From NCBI GenBank assembly GCA_035685445.1, contig DASSAK010000016.1:1-56331 (forward strand): DNA of 56,331 bases, written 5' to 3'. This DNA comes from DRGT01 sp035685445 (GTDB lineage: Archaea > Thermoproteota > Nitrososphaeria > Nitrososphaerales > Nitrosopumilaceae). Below, in pieces: positions 34,561-43,461 of this stretch (its first letter is position 1; every line of letters starts with the position of its first letter). The translations under genes and the position numbers were made by a program. The notes beneath the pieces were generated by a model. That model saw only the letters and a program-made list of their open reading frames with translations. It was not told the origin of the DNA and ran no database searches.

Positions 34561-34582
34561 ATTGGTCTCCTTCTTTCATCCT

Positions 34583-35749
34583 CTATTCGTCTTTTATTAT
34601 CTTTTTTTCAAGCCTGTCTTCTAATGGAATTTCTATAAGATCTCCCATTCTGAGATTCTTTAGTCCAAAAGCTACTGCTTTTGCACTTTTCTCATCCTTA
34701 TCTAATCCTAATAACGACATAAGATAACCTGCTCCTGTTTTTCCAGCTAGTTCACCAAACACGATTCTTCTTCTATTTCCCACAGCCCTAGGTGGAATTG
34801 GCTCATATGCAGCAGGATTTCTTAGAATTGCTGCTAGATGAGTTCCTGCTTTGTGTTTGTATGCTGATGATCCAACAATTGGTTTTGAATCATATGGTTT
34901 TATTGTTGTATATTCTTCTATTAATCTAGAAAGATCTTGTAACATGTCTAATCTAAAATCATTTGGTGATTTATACAAATATGTAAGTGCAACTGCGACT
35001 TCTGCGAGAGAAGGAATTCCAGTCCTTTCCCCAATTCCATCAATTGTAGTATGTATTTGATCAACTCCTGCATCACATGCAGCAAATGCATTTGCCAAAG
35101 CAAATCCTATGTCATTGTGTACGTGAGCATCTAACGGCGTATCAATTTCATTTCGAACTTTTTTTACAAAATTATACATTCCAATAGGTCTTAATGTTCC
35201 AACAGTATCAGGTAAACTAATTCTATCAACTCCTGCTTCTTTTATGGCTCTGCAAACTTCTAGTAAAAATTTAGGATCAGCTCTGCTTCCATCTTCCACA
35301 GTAAATCTAATTTTTAATCCATGAGATTTTGCATATTCTACAGTTTCTACTGATCTTCTTAGTGCTTCTTGTTTTGAAATCCTTAACTTATCTTTTAGAT
35401 GAATATCAGAAATACCAAGATAAGCTGCAACCCATTTTGCATCACATCTTAATGAAACATCGATGTCTTCTTTTAATGCCCTTCCGTGTGAAACAATATT
35501 TGCTTTTAATCCTTGTTTGATTATTGTTTTGGTTGATTCTTCATGATCCTTTGAGATAACCGGCGAAATTTCTATTTGGTCTACTCCAAAATAGTCTAGC
35601 ATCCACGCAATTTGAATTCGTTGTTTTGTTGTGAACGAAACACCAGGATGTTGTTCACCTTCACGTAAAGTACTATCTAGGATACGAATTCTTTTTGGAT
35701 TTTTTTCAATTGCATTATATGCCTCAGCATAATAATTCGGATCATTCAT
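34583..35749 (-). CDS. lysS: Homocitrate synthase (2-isopropylmalate synthase family)
   Basis: A 388-residue enzyme joining acetyl-CoA to 2-oxoglutarate to begin the aminoadipate route to lysine. The DRE-TIM metallolyase motif is RILDSTLREGEQ, with the metal-binding HVHNDIG and the signature region near residue 200. Isopropylmalate synthase and citramalate synthase are close relatives; its place before lysW1-lysX-lysK supports homocitrate. A TATA-like stretch near 35775-35785 and inverted TTCG/CGAA elements further upstream suggest an internal, Lrp-controlled promoter. Confidence 0.88.
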   Translation of the reverse strand: MNDPNYYAEAYNAIEKNPKRIRILDSTLREGEQHPGVSFTTKQRIQIAWMLDYFGVDQIEISPVISKDHEESTKTIIKQGLKANIVSHGRALKEDIDVSLRCDAKWVAAYLGISDIHLKDKLRISKQEALRRSVETVEYAKSHGLKIRFTVEDGSRADPKFLLEVCRAIKEAGVDRISLPDTVGTLRPIGMYNFVKKVRNEIDTPLDAHVHNDIGFALANAFAACDAGVDQIHTTIDGIGERTGIPSLAEVAVALTYLYKSPNDFRLDMLQDLSRLIEEYTTIKPYDSKPIVGSSAYKHKAGTHLAAILRNPAAYEPIPPRAVGNRRRIVFGELAGKTGAGYLMSLLGLDKDEKSAKAVAFGLKNLRMGDLIEIPLEDRLEKKIIKDE

Positions 35750-35787
35750 TGCAGATTTCGATGCAGAACTAATAGAATATAAACATA

Positions 35788-35859
35788 TTCGTACTAACTT
35801 CGGCGAAATATAATATAATCAACACTAAATTAGTTAGAAAAAGAATTTTCGATACGAAA
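35788..35859 (-). promoter_or_regulatory. Promoter/operator region before lysS with repeated TTCG...CGAA elements
   Basis: The 116-base gap between the Lrp gene and lysS holds TTTCG-ATA-CGAAA at 35847-35859, TTCGGCGAA at 35799-35807 (a perfect short palindrome), and another TTCG at 35788-35791, exactly 11 bases from the TTCG at 35799. A/T-rich TATA candidates lie at about 35775-35785 and 35807-35820. Lrp-family proteins bind such spaced inverted repeats, and the neighbouring Lrp gene is the obvious candidate regulator. Confidence 0.45.
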
Positions 35860-35865
35860 CTCGTT

Positions 35866-36285
35866 TTATTTGATTGTTCGAAGAATTATTACTGTATTAG
35901 AGTCAATAACACCAGTAATTTTTCTTAATGCATCAATACTGCTGTTTATTTCTGCAATACTTGGAGCAGTGATTATCACGCTTATATCATACTGTCCAGT
36001 AATTTCATAAACAGTTTTTACACCATCAAGTTTTGTAAGCTTTGCAGAAACTTTTGATGTATCCATAGTAGAATCTACAGAAATTAATACAATTGCACTT
36101 GTTGTGTTTTGCTCACCTTCTTCTATTGTGAATTTTTTGATCGTTCCATTATCAACTAAATTTTTTACTCTTCTTCGCACAGCAGATTCAGAAAGTTTTA
36201 GTTTTTTACCAATATCAACAAATGACTCTCTAGAATCATTTCTAAGATGTTCAATAATCTTTTCATCAGTTTTATCCCTGTACAT
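35866..36285 (-). CDS. Lrp/AsnC transcription regulator, LysM-like
   Basis: A 139-residue regulator: helix-turn-helix in residues 1-50 (FVDIGKKLKLSESAVRRRVKNL) and a RAM effector domain (YEITGQYDISVIITA). It overlaps lysJ by 14 bases and lies in the middle of the lysine/arginine block. In Sulfolobus the Lrp-type LysM activates the lysine genes and responds to lysine; the same role is likely here but is inferred from position. Confidence 0.9.
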   Translation of the reverse strand: MYRDKTDEKIIEHLRNDSRESFVDIGKKLKLSESAVRRRVKNLVDNGTIKKFTIEEGEQNTTSAIVLISVDSTMDTSKVSAKLTKLDGVKTVYEITGQYDISVIITAPSIAEINSSIDALRKITGVIDSNTVIILRTIK

Positions 36286-37453
36286 TTCTTCTTTGTTCCT
36301 CTTTACTTAGAAGAGAATCTAGGGTTTCTAAAACTTTTGTTATGTCATTTTCAGATATTACGAGTGGCGGTAATAATCTCAAAATATTTCTACCCGAGTA
36401 TAACAATAATACTCCATTTTTGATTCCATCTAAAAGAATATCTTTTACCTCAAATTTTAATTCTATTCCAATCATCAATCCTTTTCCCCTTACTTCTCTA
36501 ATTATCGAATGTTTTTCTTTCAATGATTCTAATCCTTCATGCAACATCTTTCCCCTTTTTTCTGCATTTTGTATTAACCCATCTTGTGTAAGTGCTTGAA
36601 GTGCGGCAATTCCTGCAGCACAAGATAACGGATTACCACCAAAGGTTGACGAATGCTCACCCTTGCTCATCACAGAAAGAATTTCAGGTTTAACAAGTGT
36701 TGCACCCATTGGAACTCCTCCAGCAATTCCTTTTGCAAGGCACATAATGTCTGGAATTGTATTCCAGTGTTCTGAAGCCCACATTCGGCCAGTTCTGCCT
36801 AAACCAGATTGAATTTCGTCAAATATTAGAAGAATTTGTTTCTCATCACAAAGTTTTCGAACATCCTGTAAAAAACCATCTGGTGCAACATGGATTCCAC
36901 TTTCTCCTTGAATTGGTTCTAAAATTACAAAACCTGTGTCCTCATCAATAGTTGAACGTAAGGATTCAATGTCTCCAAACTTTGCAAAAGACGTTTTTTC
37001 TACTAGTGGTCTAAACATTTTTCGATATTTCGGATTAAATGTTAAAGAAAGTGCCCCCATCGTTTTCCCATGATACGAACCATTCATAGCCACCATCCCT
37101 TTTTTGCCAGAAAACTTTCTTGCAAACTTTATTGCAGCTTCTATTGCTTCAGTACCGCTGTTGTTAAGATGAACTTGAGACAGTCCTTTTGGCGCAACAT
37201 CAATGAGTGTTTTTAGGAACTCTTCACGAGTTTTATTGTAAATAGAACTGTGAACTGTAATAATTTTTTCAAGTTGTACTTTTAATGCATTAACAACTCG
37301 TTCGTTTCTGTGTCCAACTAGTGCTACTCCATATCCGCCCATACAATCAATGTATTCTTTACCATCAATATCCCATACATGTGATCCAAGTCCTTTTTCT
37401 ATTGTAACCGGAAATCTTTGATACAAATTTCCCATAAATTCATCTTCTATCAT
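36272..37453 (-). CDS. lysJ: [LysW]-aminoadipate semialdehyde/glutamate semialdehyde transaminase
   Basis: A 393-residue class III PLP aminotransferase. The PLP Lys is K241 in CLAKGIAGG, with FDEIQSGLGRTG ahead of it. It converts the carrier-bound semialdehyde to carrier-bound lysine or ornithine. It is the only copy in the block and so probably serves both branches. It overlaps lysZ by four bases and the Lrp gene by 14. ATG at 37435 is a possible alternative start. Confidence 0.9.
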   Translation of the reverse strand: MIEDEFMGNLYQRFPVTIEKGLGSHVWDIDGKEYIDCMGGYGVALVGHRNERVVNALKVQLEKIITVHSSIYNKTREEFLKTLIDVAPKGLSQVHLNNSGTEAIEAAIKFARKFSGKKGMVAMNGSYHGKTMGALSLTFNPKYRKMFRPLVEKTSFAKFGDIESLRSTIDEDTGFVILEPIQGESGIHVAPDGFLQDVRKLCDEKQILLIFDEIQSGLGRTGRMWASEHWNTIPDIMCLAKGIAGGVPMGATLVKPEILSVMSKGEHSSTFGGNPLSCAAGIAALQALTQDGLIQNAEKRGKMLHEGLESLKEKHSIIREVRGKGLMIGIELKFEVKDILLDGIKNGVLLLYSGRNILRLLPPLVISENDITKVLETLDSLLSKEEQRRNVQG

Positions 37454-38250
37454 TTCTTTATCACCGTACAGTTCTCATGTGCAATTGCTGTTGATATTGG
37501 ATTTTCTTTTTGTCCATTTGCAATCAATGCCTCTTTGACTCCCATGTCTAAGGCTTCTGTTGCAGCAAGAATTTTTTTTTCCATGCCAAATCCAACTTTT
37601 GGACGAATTTCTTTTGCTTCTTCTAATGAAAGCTCCCTAACAAGTTTATCATCCATTAGTAATCCATCAACGTTTGTAATGAACAAAACCTTGTCTGTTT
37701 GAACTTTGCCTGCTACATATGCTGCAGCCCTATCTCCATCCACATTTAGAAAATCAGACTCTTCACTAATTGCAATAGGCGAAATAACAGGAGTATATCC
37801 TTGTTCTAATAATGATTTTACTAATTTTGAATTTACCTCGGTAATTTTACCTGTATATCCGCCATCAATTGCCTGTTTTCTACCTTTTTCGTTTACAATT
37901 AGTAATTTCTTTTTTCTTTCAGCCTGCAAAATTTTAGCATCAACACCTGAAAGACCAATGGCGTTTACTCCATTCTTTTGTAATAAACGCACAATTGTCT
38001 TGTTAATTTTTCCAGACATCACCATTGTGAAAATCTCTGCAGTTTCTTGATCTGTGTAGCGACTTTTAATTCCACTTGGAGAAACAACAAACTTTGGTTC
38101 TTTTCCAAGTTGTTCAGAAACTTTTGTAACTTCTTTTCCACCACCGTGTACAAGAATAACTCCTTCTTGCTCTGCCACTTTTTTTATGTCAGAAATTGTT
38201 GTAGGATGTAGATTATCTACCACACTCCCACCAATCTTGATTGTAATCAT
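37450..38250 (-). CDS. lysZ: [LysW]-aminoadipate/glutamate kinase
   Basis: An amino acid kinase of 266 residues from ATG 38250, which I prefer to the longer frame from 38301 because MITIKIGGSVV is the normal opening and the longer form would overlap lysY. Motifs: KIGGS and LVHGGGKEV for phosphate, and FITNVDGLL near the end. It phosphorylates the carrier-bound acid, as ArgB does with N-acetylglutamate. It lies four bases after lysY. Confidence 0.92.
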   Translation of the reverse strand: MITIKIGGSVVDNLHPTTISDIKKVAEQEGVILVHGGGKEVTKVSEQLGKEPKFVVSPSGIKSRYTDQETAEIFTMVMSGKINKTIVRLLQKNGVNAIGLSGVDAKILQAERKKKLLIVNEKGRKQAIDGGYTGKITEVNSKLVKSLLEQGYTPVISPIAISEESDFLNVDGDRAAAYVAGKVQTDKVLFITNVDGLLMDDKLVRELSLEEAKEIRPKVGFGMEKKILAATEALDMGVKEALIANGQKENPISTAIAHENCTVIKK

Positions 38251-38254
38251 ATTA

Positions 38255-39301
38255 TTACACTGGAGTGAGTGGTGTATATTTAAGACCAGCCATCTCATCA
38301 AAGCCTGCCATTACATTCATGTTTTGAATGGCAGAACCTGCAGCACCTTTCATCAGGTTGTCTGATGCTGAAATGGCAATTAATCTATGGTTGTCTTCAT
38401 CTAAATCGAATCCAATATCACAAAAGTTTGAACCAACAAGAAACTTTGGATCAGGGAATTTATACAATCCATTCTTATCTCTAATTAGTCGTACAAATTT
38501 TTCATGTCCATACGCTTCACGATAAAGCTTCCATAATTCTTTTTCTGCTATATGATCTTTCATGAACGTGTGATTTGTACATAAAATTCCACGAACAACA
38601 TCAACGGCATGAGGACTCATTGAAACACGAATTTTTTTTCCAGCGATTTCACTAAGCTCCTGTTCAATTTCACCAGTGTGTCTATGTTTAGCTGGTTTGT
38701 ATGGTCTGATAACCCCAGCTCGCATTGCGTGTGCAGTTCCAGAGCCAGAACCTGCACCCGATGAACCAATTTTTGAGTCAACAACAATATGCTCAGTATC
38801 AATTATATCATTTCGTATCAGTGGTGCAAGTGCTAGCATGGATGTCACTGCCATGCATCCGGGACATGAAACAAGTTGAGCATTTTTGATTTGTTCTCTG
38901 TGTAACTCTGGAACTCCAAATACTGATTTTGAAAGATAATCAGGATGTGGGTGTTCCCATCCATACCACTTACCGTAATCTTCGGGATTGTGTAATCTAT
39001 AATCTGCACTTAAATCAACAATTTTGATGCCTCTGTCATACAATGCTTTTACAATTTCAGTTGCTGTTCCATGAGGTACTGCTGTAAAAACAAGATCACA
39101 CTTGTCTGACATTTTGTCATAATCTAATTCAGAAAATGTAAGATCTGTAAATCCTTTAAGACTTGGTTGTACTCTATGTAAGTATTCACCAACATGTTGT
39201 CTTGATGTTACCATAGTGATTTCAACTTCTGGATGATTAACCAAAAGTCGAAGTGTTTCTCCACCTACGTAACCTGAAGCTCCAACGACACCTATTTTCA
39301 T
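38255..39301 (-). CDS. lysY: [LysW]-aminoadipate/glutamyl phosphate reductase
   Basis: A 348-residue ArgC-type NADPH reductase. It shows GASGYVGGE (7-15), the catalytic Cys149 in SCPGCMAVT and the conserved KHRHTGEIEQEL near residue 200. It reduces the carrier-bound acyl phosphate to the semialdehyde. A single copy with lysZ and lysJ implies that lysine and arginine synthesis share it. Confidence 0.93.
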   Translation of the reverse strand: MKIGVVGASGYVGGETLRLLVNHPEVEITMVTSRQHVGEYLHRVQPSLKGFTDLTFSELDYDKMSDKCDLVFTAVPHGTATEIVKALYDRGIKIVDLSADYRLHNPEDYGKWYGWEHPHPDYLSKSVFGVPELHREQIKNAQLVSCPGCMAVTSMLALAPLIRNDIIDTEHIVVDSKIGSSGAGSGSGTAHAMRAGVIRPYKPAKHRHTGEIEQELSEIAGKKIRVSMSPHAVDVVRGILCTNHTFMKDHIAEKELWKLYREAYGHEKFVRLIRDKNGLYKFPDPKFLVGSNFCDIGFDLDEDNHRLIAISASDNLMKGAAGSAIQNMNVMAGFDEMAGLKYTPLTPV

Positions 39302-39326
39302 GATAAGACTGCGCGAACAGTGTAAT

Positions 39327-40184
39327 TTATTTCCTAACGGAGTTTATGGCAAACTCTACCATTTCTTTTGGAATGTTATTTTTTGCAACTTTTGCCAGCC
39401 CTTTGAATTCAACAGTATTGTTCACTTCATGAACTAAGAGGCCACGTTTTTCATCTTCCATGAGATCTATGCCTAAAATGCCTCCTCCCATGGCCTTTGA
39501 AGCCTTTGCGACAAGATTCTCTATTTCATTGGTGATTTCACATAGCTCAGGCTCCGCACCCAAGGCAATATTGGTCTTAAATCCCCCATCTGATTTTCTA
39601 TACATTGCAGCAACTGCTCTTCCATCAATAGAAATTGCTCTTATGTCTCTTGGAGGTCTGTTAATTAATTCTTGGAGATAATATATTCGATCATGCGGGC
39701 CGTCAGTTAATTCACGTATTTCTATAATCGCATCCATTGTATCTTTGTCTTTAACAGGCATTACTCCACGGCCCCAACTACCAATTACTGGTTTTATGAC
39801 TAGTGGGAAACCAACTTTGTCCAAATTTTCTAGTGCTCCATCCTTTGAAAAAGAAAAATATGTTTTTGGTGTTGGGACGTTATGTTTTTTTAATTGTAAT
39901 GACATGAACATTTTGTTTCCACATTTGTAGGCAATATCAAATTCATTGATTACAGGAACATCTAGAAATTCAAGACACGAAGTAAAATGTAATCCTCTAA
40001 AATAGCTGACACATCTTTCTAGAACCACATCGCCAAAATCAAAATCAGTTTTTTTACTATCTGTGTTGATCTGAGCAATCTTTGCGTCTATAATTGATGC
40101 ATCGTGACCTAGTTCTGTTGCTTCTTTTTGCAGCAACTTTTCCTCTGATCTGAGTCGGTCAAACACGATACAAATTTTTGACAT
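39327..40184 (-). CDS. argX: LysW--glutamate ligase (LysX paralog), probable ArgX
   Basis: A 285-residue ATP-grasp ligase paralogous to the LysX at 33548. KPVIGSWGRGVMPV and HEVNNTVEFK are the corresponding phosphate and metal sites. Its start overlaps the stop of lysW2 by one base (TAATG). Its neighbours lysW2 and argG favour glutamate as substrate, leading to ornithine and arginine. I cannot tell aminoadipate from glutamate preference by residues alone. Confidence 0.87.
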   Translation of the reverse strand: MSKICIVFDRLRSEEKLLQKEATELGHDASIIDAKIAQINTDSKKTDFDFGDVVLERCVSYFRGLHFTSCLEFLDVPVINEFDIAYKCGNKMFMSLQLKKHNVPTPKTYFSFSKDGALENLDKVGFPLVIKPVIGSWGRGVMPVKDKDTMDAIIEIRELTDGPHDRIYYLQELINRPPRDIRAISIDGRAVAAMYRKSDGGFKTNIALGAEPELCEITNEIENLVAKASKAMGGGILGIDLMEDEKRGLLVHEVNNTVEFKGLAKVAKNNIPKEMVEFAINSVRK

Positions 40185-40351
40185 TACTCTCCCCAGTCTT
40201 CACCAACGCTTTCTGCTTGTTTTAGCTCAACATTTGATCCTTCTTTTTTTGAGATTTCAAAGTCAGCACCACAATCAGGACAGGAGACAATTTCCCCCAT
40301 CGAGGCATCGTCTGGGATGTTTAGATTTGCGTCACATTCGGGACAGTTCAT
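40184..40351 (-). CDS. lysW: Amino-group carrier protein LysW, copy 2, ending EDWGE
   Basis: A 55-residue carrier with CPEC (3-6), CPDC (24-27) and the canonical C-terminus EDWGE. It differs widely from copy 1 in the middle, so the two are long separated and not a recent duplicate. It lies between argG and argX, overlapping argX by one base, which suggests it carries glutamate to ornithine. Confidence 0.94.
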   Translation of the reverse strand: MNCPECDANLNIPDDASMGEIVSCPDCGADFEISKKEGSNVELKQAESVGEDWGE

Positions 40352-40359
40352 GTTTCAGT

Positions 40360-41547
40360 TCACCTTTTTCTTTGTAATTTATTAGCTTCTGTTGACTGCA
40401 TTCCCCACAATTCAACAAAACCTTTTGCCAATTTCTGATCAAATGTTGATCCCTTCCCATATGTTGCTACCTTGTGGCTGTAAAGAGAATACTTTGATTT
40501 TCTACCAACAACCCTCAAACTACCTTTGAATAGCTTCAGTTTTACAGTTCCAGATACTTGTTTTTGGGCCTGATCTATGAATGCATCAAGATCTTTCCTC
40601 AATGGGTCTTCCCAGAGACCTGAATAAACCAGCCAGGACCATTCATCATCTATGAGGGATTTGAATTTATTTTGATGTTTTGTGTGAACCATTTTCTCTA
40701 GATCTGAATGAGCTTCAATCAAGCAAGCAGCTGCAGGTGTTTCGTAAACTTCACGAGATTTTATTCCAACCACTCTGTCTTCAATATGATCTACTATCCC
40801 TACTCCTGCAGCACCAGCTTTTTTGTTGACATATTCAACAAGACTAATTGGATTCATTTTTTTTCGGTCAACAGCAACAGGGATTCCTTTTTCAAATTGA
40901 ATTTCTAGGTAAGTTGGATTAGCTGACAAGTTTTTTGTTTTTACCCAAATGAACGCATCACTTGGAGGTTCTTTGTAAGGATCTTCTAATACGCCTCCTT
41001 CAATCGCACGTCCCCAAAGATTTTGATCAATGCTGAATTTCTTTGCAACATTATCAATTTTTATTCCATGTTCTCTTGCAAAAATTAATTCTGTTTTTCT
41101 ATCTAAATTCATATCCCTAATTGGTGCAATAATAGGTAAATTTGAGCCTGAACTCATAGTAATATCAAACCGTACTTGATCATTTCCTTTTCCAGAGCAA
41201 CCATGGGCAAGTGCAGTCACTTTTTCTTTTTTTGCAATTTGTAAAACTTTTTGTGCAATCAAAGGACGAGCAAGTGCAGTTGCTAAACAATACTTCTTTT
41301 GATAAAGTGAATTTGCTTTAATTGATGGAAAAATAAAATCATTGACAAATTCTTTTTTTGCATCAATATTGTAGTGTTTTTTAACTCCAAGTTTTTTTGC
41401 TTTCGCAGCAATCTTTTTTTGATCATCGCCTTGTCCAACATCTACTGTAACTGTTACGACATCCATGTCGTGTTCTTCTTGAAGATACTTGACAACAACT
41501 GAGGTGTCCAGCCCCCCAGAAAATGCAAGTATTGCTTTTTTTGTCAT
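40360..41547 (-). CDS. argG: Argininosuccinate synthase
   Basis: A 395-residue enzyme that joins citrulline and aspartate with ATP. The N-type PP-loop AFSGGLDTSV is at the front, and YCLATALARPLIA near residue 90 is typical. I use ATG 41547; an ATG four codons earlier is in frame but the shorter start matches family proteins (MTKKAILAFSGG). It is first in the leftward block, eight bases before lysW2. No argF or argH is visible here. Confidence 0.95.
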   Translation of the reverse strand: MTKKAILAFSGGLDTSVVVKYLQEEHDMDVVTVTVDVGQGDDQKKIAAKAKKLGVKKHYNIDAKKEFVNDFIFPSIKANSLYQKKYCLATALARPLIAQKVLQIAKKEKVTALAHGCSGKGNDQVRFDITMSSGSNLPIIAPIRDMNLDRKTELIFAREHGIKIDNVAKKFSIDQNLWGRAIEGGVLEDPYKEPPSDAFIWVKTKNLSANPTYLEIQFEKGIPVAVDRKKMNPISLVEYVNKKAGAAGVGIVDHIEDRVVGIKSREVYETPAAACLIEAHSDLEKMVHTKHQNKFKSLIDDEWSWLVYSGLWEDPLRKDLDAFIDQAQKQVSGTVKLKLFKGSLRVVGRKSKYSLYSHKVATYGKGSTFDQKLAKGFVELWGMQSTEANKLQRKR

Positions 41548-41640
41548 AAAGCATCTCACTGACCGTATTTTGGAATTTATCTTTTGTGATACGTTTTTTT
41601 CAAATTATTTTTCTCCAAGATTCGCCTCCAAAATTTTTCA

Positions 41641-41674
41641 TAGCTTAAGCTAAAATCCGATCATTATTTATCGG
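41641..41674 (+). promoter_or_regulatory. Promoter of the ABC importer with two inverted repeats
   Basis: A perfect 12-base palindrome TAGCTTAAGCTA (41641-41652) is followed by CCGAT-N8-ATCGG (41657-41661 and 41670-41674), whose spacer includes the TATA-like TTATTTAT, about 27 bases before the ATG at 41694. This arrangement suggests two operator sites, one directly over the TATA box, so the importer is likely repressible. Confidence 0.5.
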
Positions 41675-41693
41675 CCAAATATAACGCTGTTTT

Positions 41694-42704
41694 ATGAATT
41701 TACGAAAGGCAATTTCGCTAGGAATTGGTGCTATTGCAGTAATTATTGTAGCACTTGCTGTGGTTGATTATGCAGATATTTCAGAAGAAAACAAGATTCG
41801 AGTAGCATTTTTTCCAAACGTTGGTCATGTAGTACCAATTGTTGGGATTGAAAATGAAATATTTTCCTCTGAACTTGGTGATGAGACTTTGATTGAAACA
41901 AAATTATTTGATAGTGGCCCACAAGTAGTAGAATCACTATTTGCAAATTCTGTTGATATTGCATATGTTGGACCAGGACCTGCCCTTAATGCATTTTTAA
42001 AATCTGAAAAAAATAATATTAAGATTTTAGCAGGAGCTGCAAGTGGTGGTGCAAGTTTCATAGTTCATCCTGACTCACAAATAGAATCTGTAAATGATTT
42101 TTCCGGAAAAAGAATCGCTGCTCCTCAAATTGGAAACACTCAAGATGTTTCATTAAGACATTATCTTTTAGAAAATGGTTTAAAGCCTGCAGAAAAAGGC
42201 GGTTCTGTCGTTGTTTTGAATGTTCCTAATCCTGACATTTACACATTGTTTGCAAAAGGCGACATTGATGCAGCATGGGTGCCTGAGCATTGGGCAACGA
42301 TTTTAGTTAATGAACTTGGTGGAAAAAGACTGTTTTATGAAGAAGATCTTTGGTCAGAAAATCAATTTGCATCAGTTCTTTTGATTGGAAGAATGGATTA
42401 CGTTGATCAACATCCTGATGTCATAAAAAAATGGTTAACTTCCCATGTAAAAACTGTCGAATGGATAAATTCAAACCCTGACGACACAAAAATAATTTTT
42501 AATCAATTTTTAAAAAAAACTTTTGGCCAAACATTATCAGATAAAGTTGTCTCAGAATCATTAGATAATTTACAAATAACTTCGGATCCAATAAATAACT
42601 CTATTATTATTTTTGCAGAACGAGCAAACTCTTTAGGTTATTTGGGAAGATCTGGATATAATATAGATGGAATTTTTTATGAGGTTGAATTGAATAATGG
42701 TTAA
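41694..42704 (+). CDS. ABC transporter substrate-binding protein, NitT/TauT (SsuA-like) family
   Basis: A 336-residue protein anchored by one N-terminal membrane helix (~9-26) with no lipobox Cys. The binding domain starts at KIRVAFFPNVGH, with DIAYVGPGPALNAFL and a later DIDAAWVPEHWA, as in proteins for sulfonates, nitrate or thiamine precursors. The true substrate is unknown; database names such as nitrate/sulfonate/bicarbonate are broad. Overlaps the ATPase gene by eight bases. Confidence 0.85.
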   Translation: MNLRKAISLGIGAIAVIIVALAVVDYADISEENKIRVAFFPNVGHVVPIVGIENEIFSSELGDETLIETKLFDSGPQVVESLFANSVDIAYVGPGPALNAFLKSEKNNIKILAGAASGGASFIVHPDSQIESVNDFSGKRIAAPQIGNTQDVSLRHYLLENGLKPAEKGGSVVVLNVPNPDIYTLFAKGDIDAAWVPEHWATILVNELGGKRLFYEEDLWSENQFASVLLIGRMDYVDQHPDVIKKWLTSHVKTVEWINSNPDDTKIIFNQFLKKTFGQTLSDKVVSESLDNLQITSDPINNSIIIFAERANSLGYLGRSGYNIDGIFYEVELNNG

Positions 42705-43461
42705 ACTTGAAGCAAAAAACATTGTAAAGTATTTTCAACATGATGATTACAAACTCAAAGCACTAGATGGTGTAAACCTCAAAGTAGATGCAGGAGACTT
42801 TGTATGTTTGGTTGGGCCATCAGGATGTGGAAAATCTACATTTTTGAGAATTGCTGCTGGGTTAGAGACGCCAGATAAGGGCGAAATACTCTTTGATGGA
42901 AAATCTGTTACTGAGACTGGTCCAGAGCGAATTCTGGTGTTTCAGGAGGGTGCTCTGTTTCCGTGGCTGAAAGTTTCAGATAATGTAGAATTTGGTTTGA
43001 AAATGGCAGGCGTTCCAAAAAATGAAAGAGAACAAATTTCAAGACGATACTTGGACATGATGCAACTTACAAAATTTGCAAATTCATACACCTTTCAACT
43101 TTCAACTGGAATGAAGCAGCGTGTTGCAATCGCAAGAGCACTTGTAATGGATCCTGATGTTTTGTTGATGGATGAACCATTTGCAGCATTAGATGCACAA
43201 ACAAGAGACCTTCTCCTAGTTGAGATGCAATTAATTTGGGAGAAGACAAAAAAGACAATTATTTTTGTAACTCATAATGTAGCAGAAGCTGTGGTTTTAG
43301 GAAACAAGGTTGCTATTTTTAGTAACAGACCTTCTTTTGTAAAAAAAGAAATGAAAGTGGACTTTCCAAGACCTAGGCTAGTTGAGGATGAAAAGTTATT
43401 CCAGATCAAACAAGAAATTTTGACTGAGTTAAAACCAGAGGTTAAAAAAAATAGGGAGTGA
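42697..43461 (+). CDS. ABC transporter ATP-binding protein, SsuB/TauB-like
   Basis: A 254-residue ATPase. Walker A is GPSGCGKST (40-48), the Q-loop VFQEG, Walker B VLLMDEPF (155-162), and the H-loop THNVAEA. The signature reads LSTGMKQR instead of LSGGxxxR, a first-Gly change worth noting. It is between its binding protein and permease in an overlapping operon. Confidence 0.93.
   Translation: MVKLEAKNIVKYFQHDDYKLKALDGVNLKVDAGDFVCLVGPSGCGKSTFLRIAAGLETPDKGEILFDGKSVTETGPERILVFQEGALFPWLKVSDNVEFGLKMAGVPKNEREQISRRYLDMMQLTKFANSYTFQLSTGMKQRVAIARALVMDPDVLLMDEPFAALDAQTRDLLLVEMQLIWEKTKKTIIFVTHNVAEAVVLGNKVAIFSNRPSFVKKEMKVDFPRPRLVEDEKLFQIKQEILTELKPEVKKNRE

Noticed and set aside
38251..38301. 17-residue N-terminal extension of LysZ
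   Set aside because: It overlaps lysY and lacks similarity; MITIKIGG at 38250 is the normal opening.
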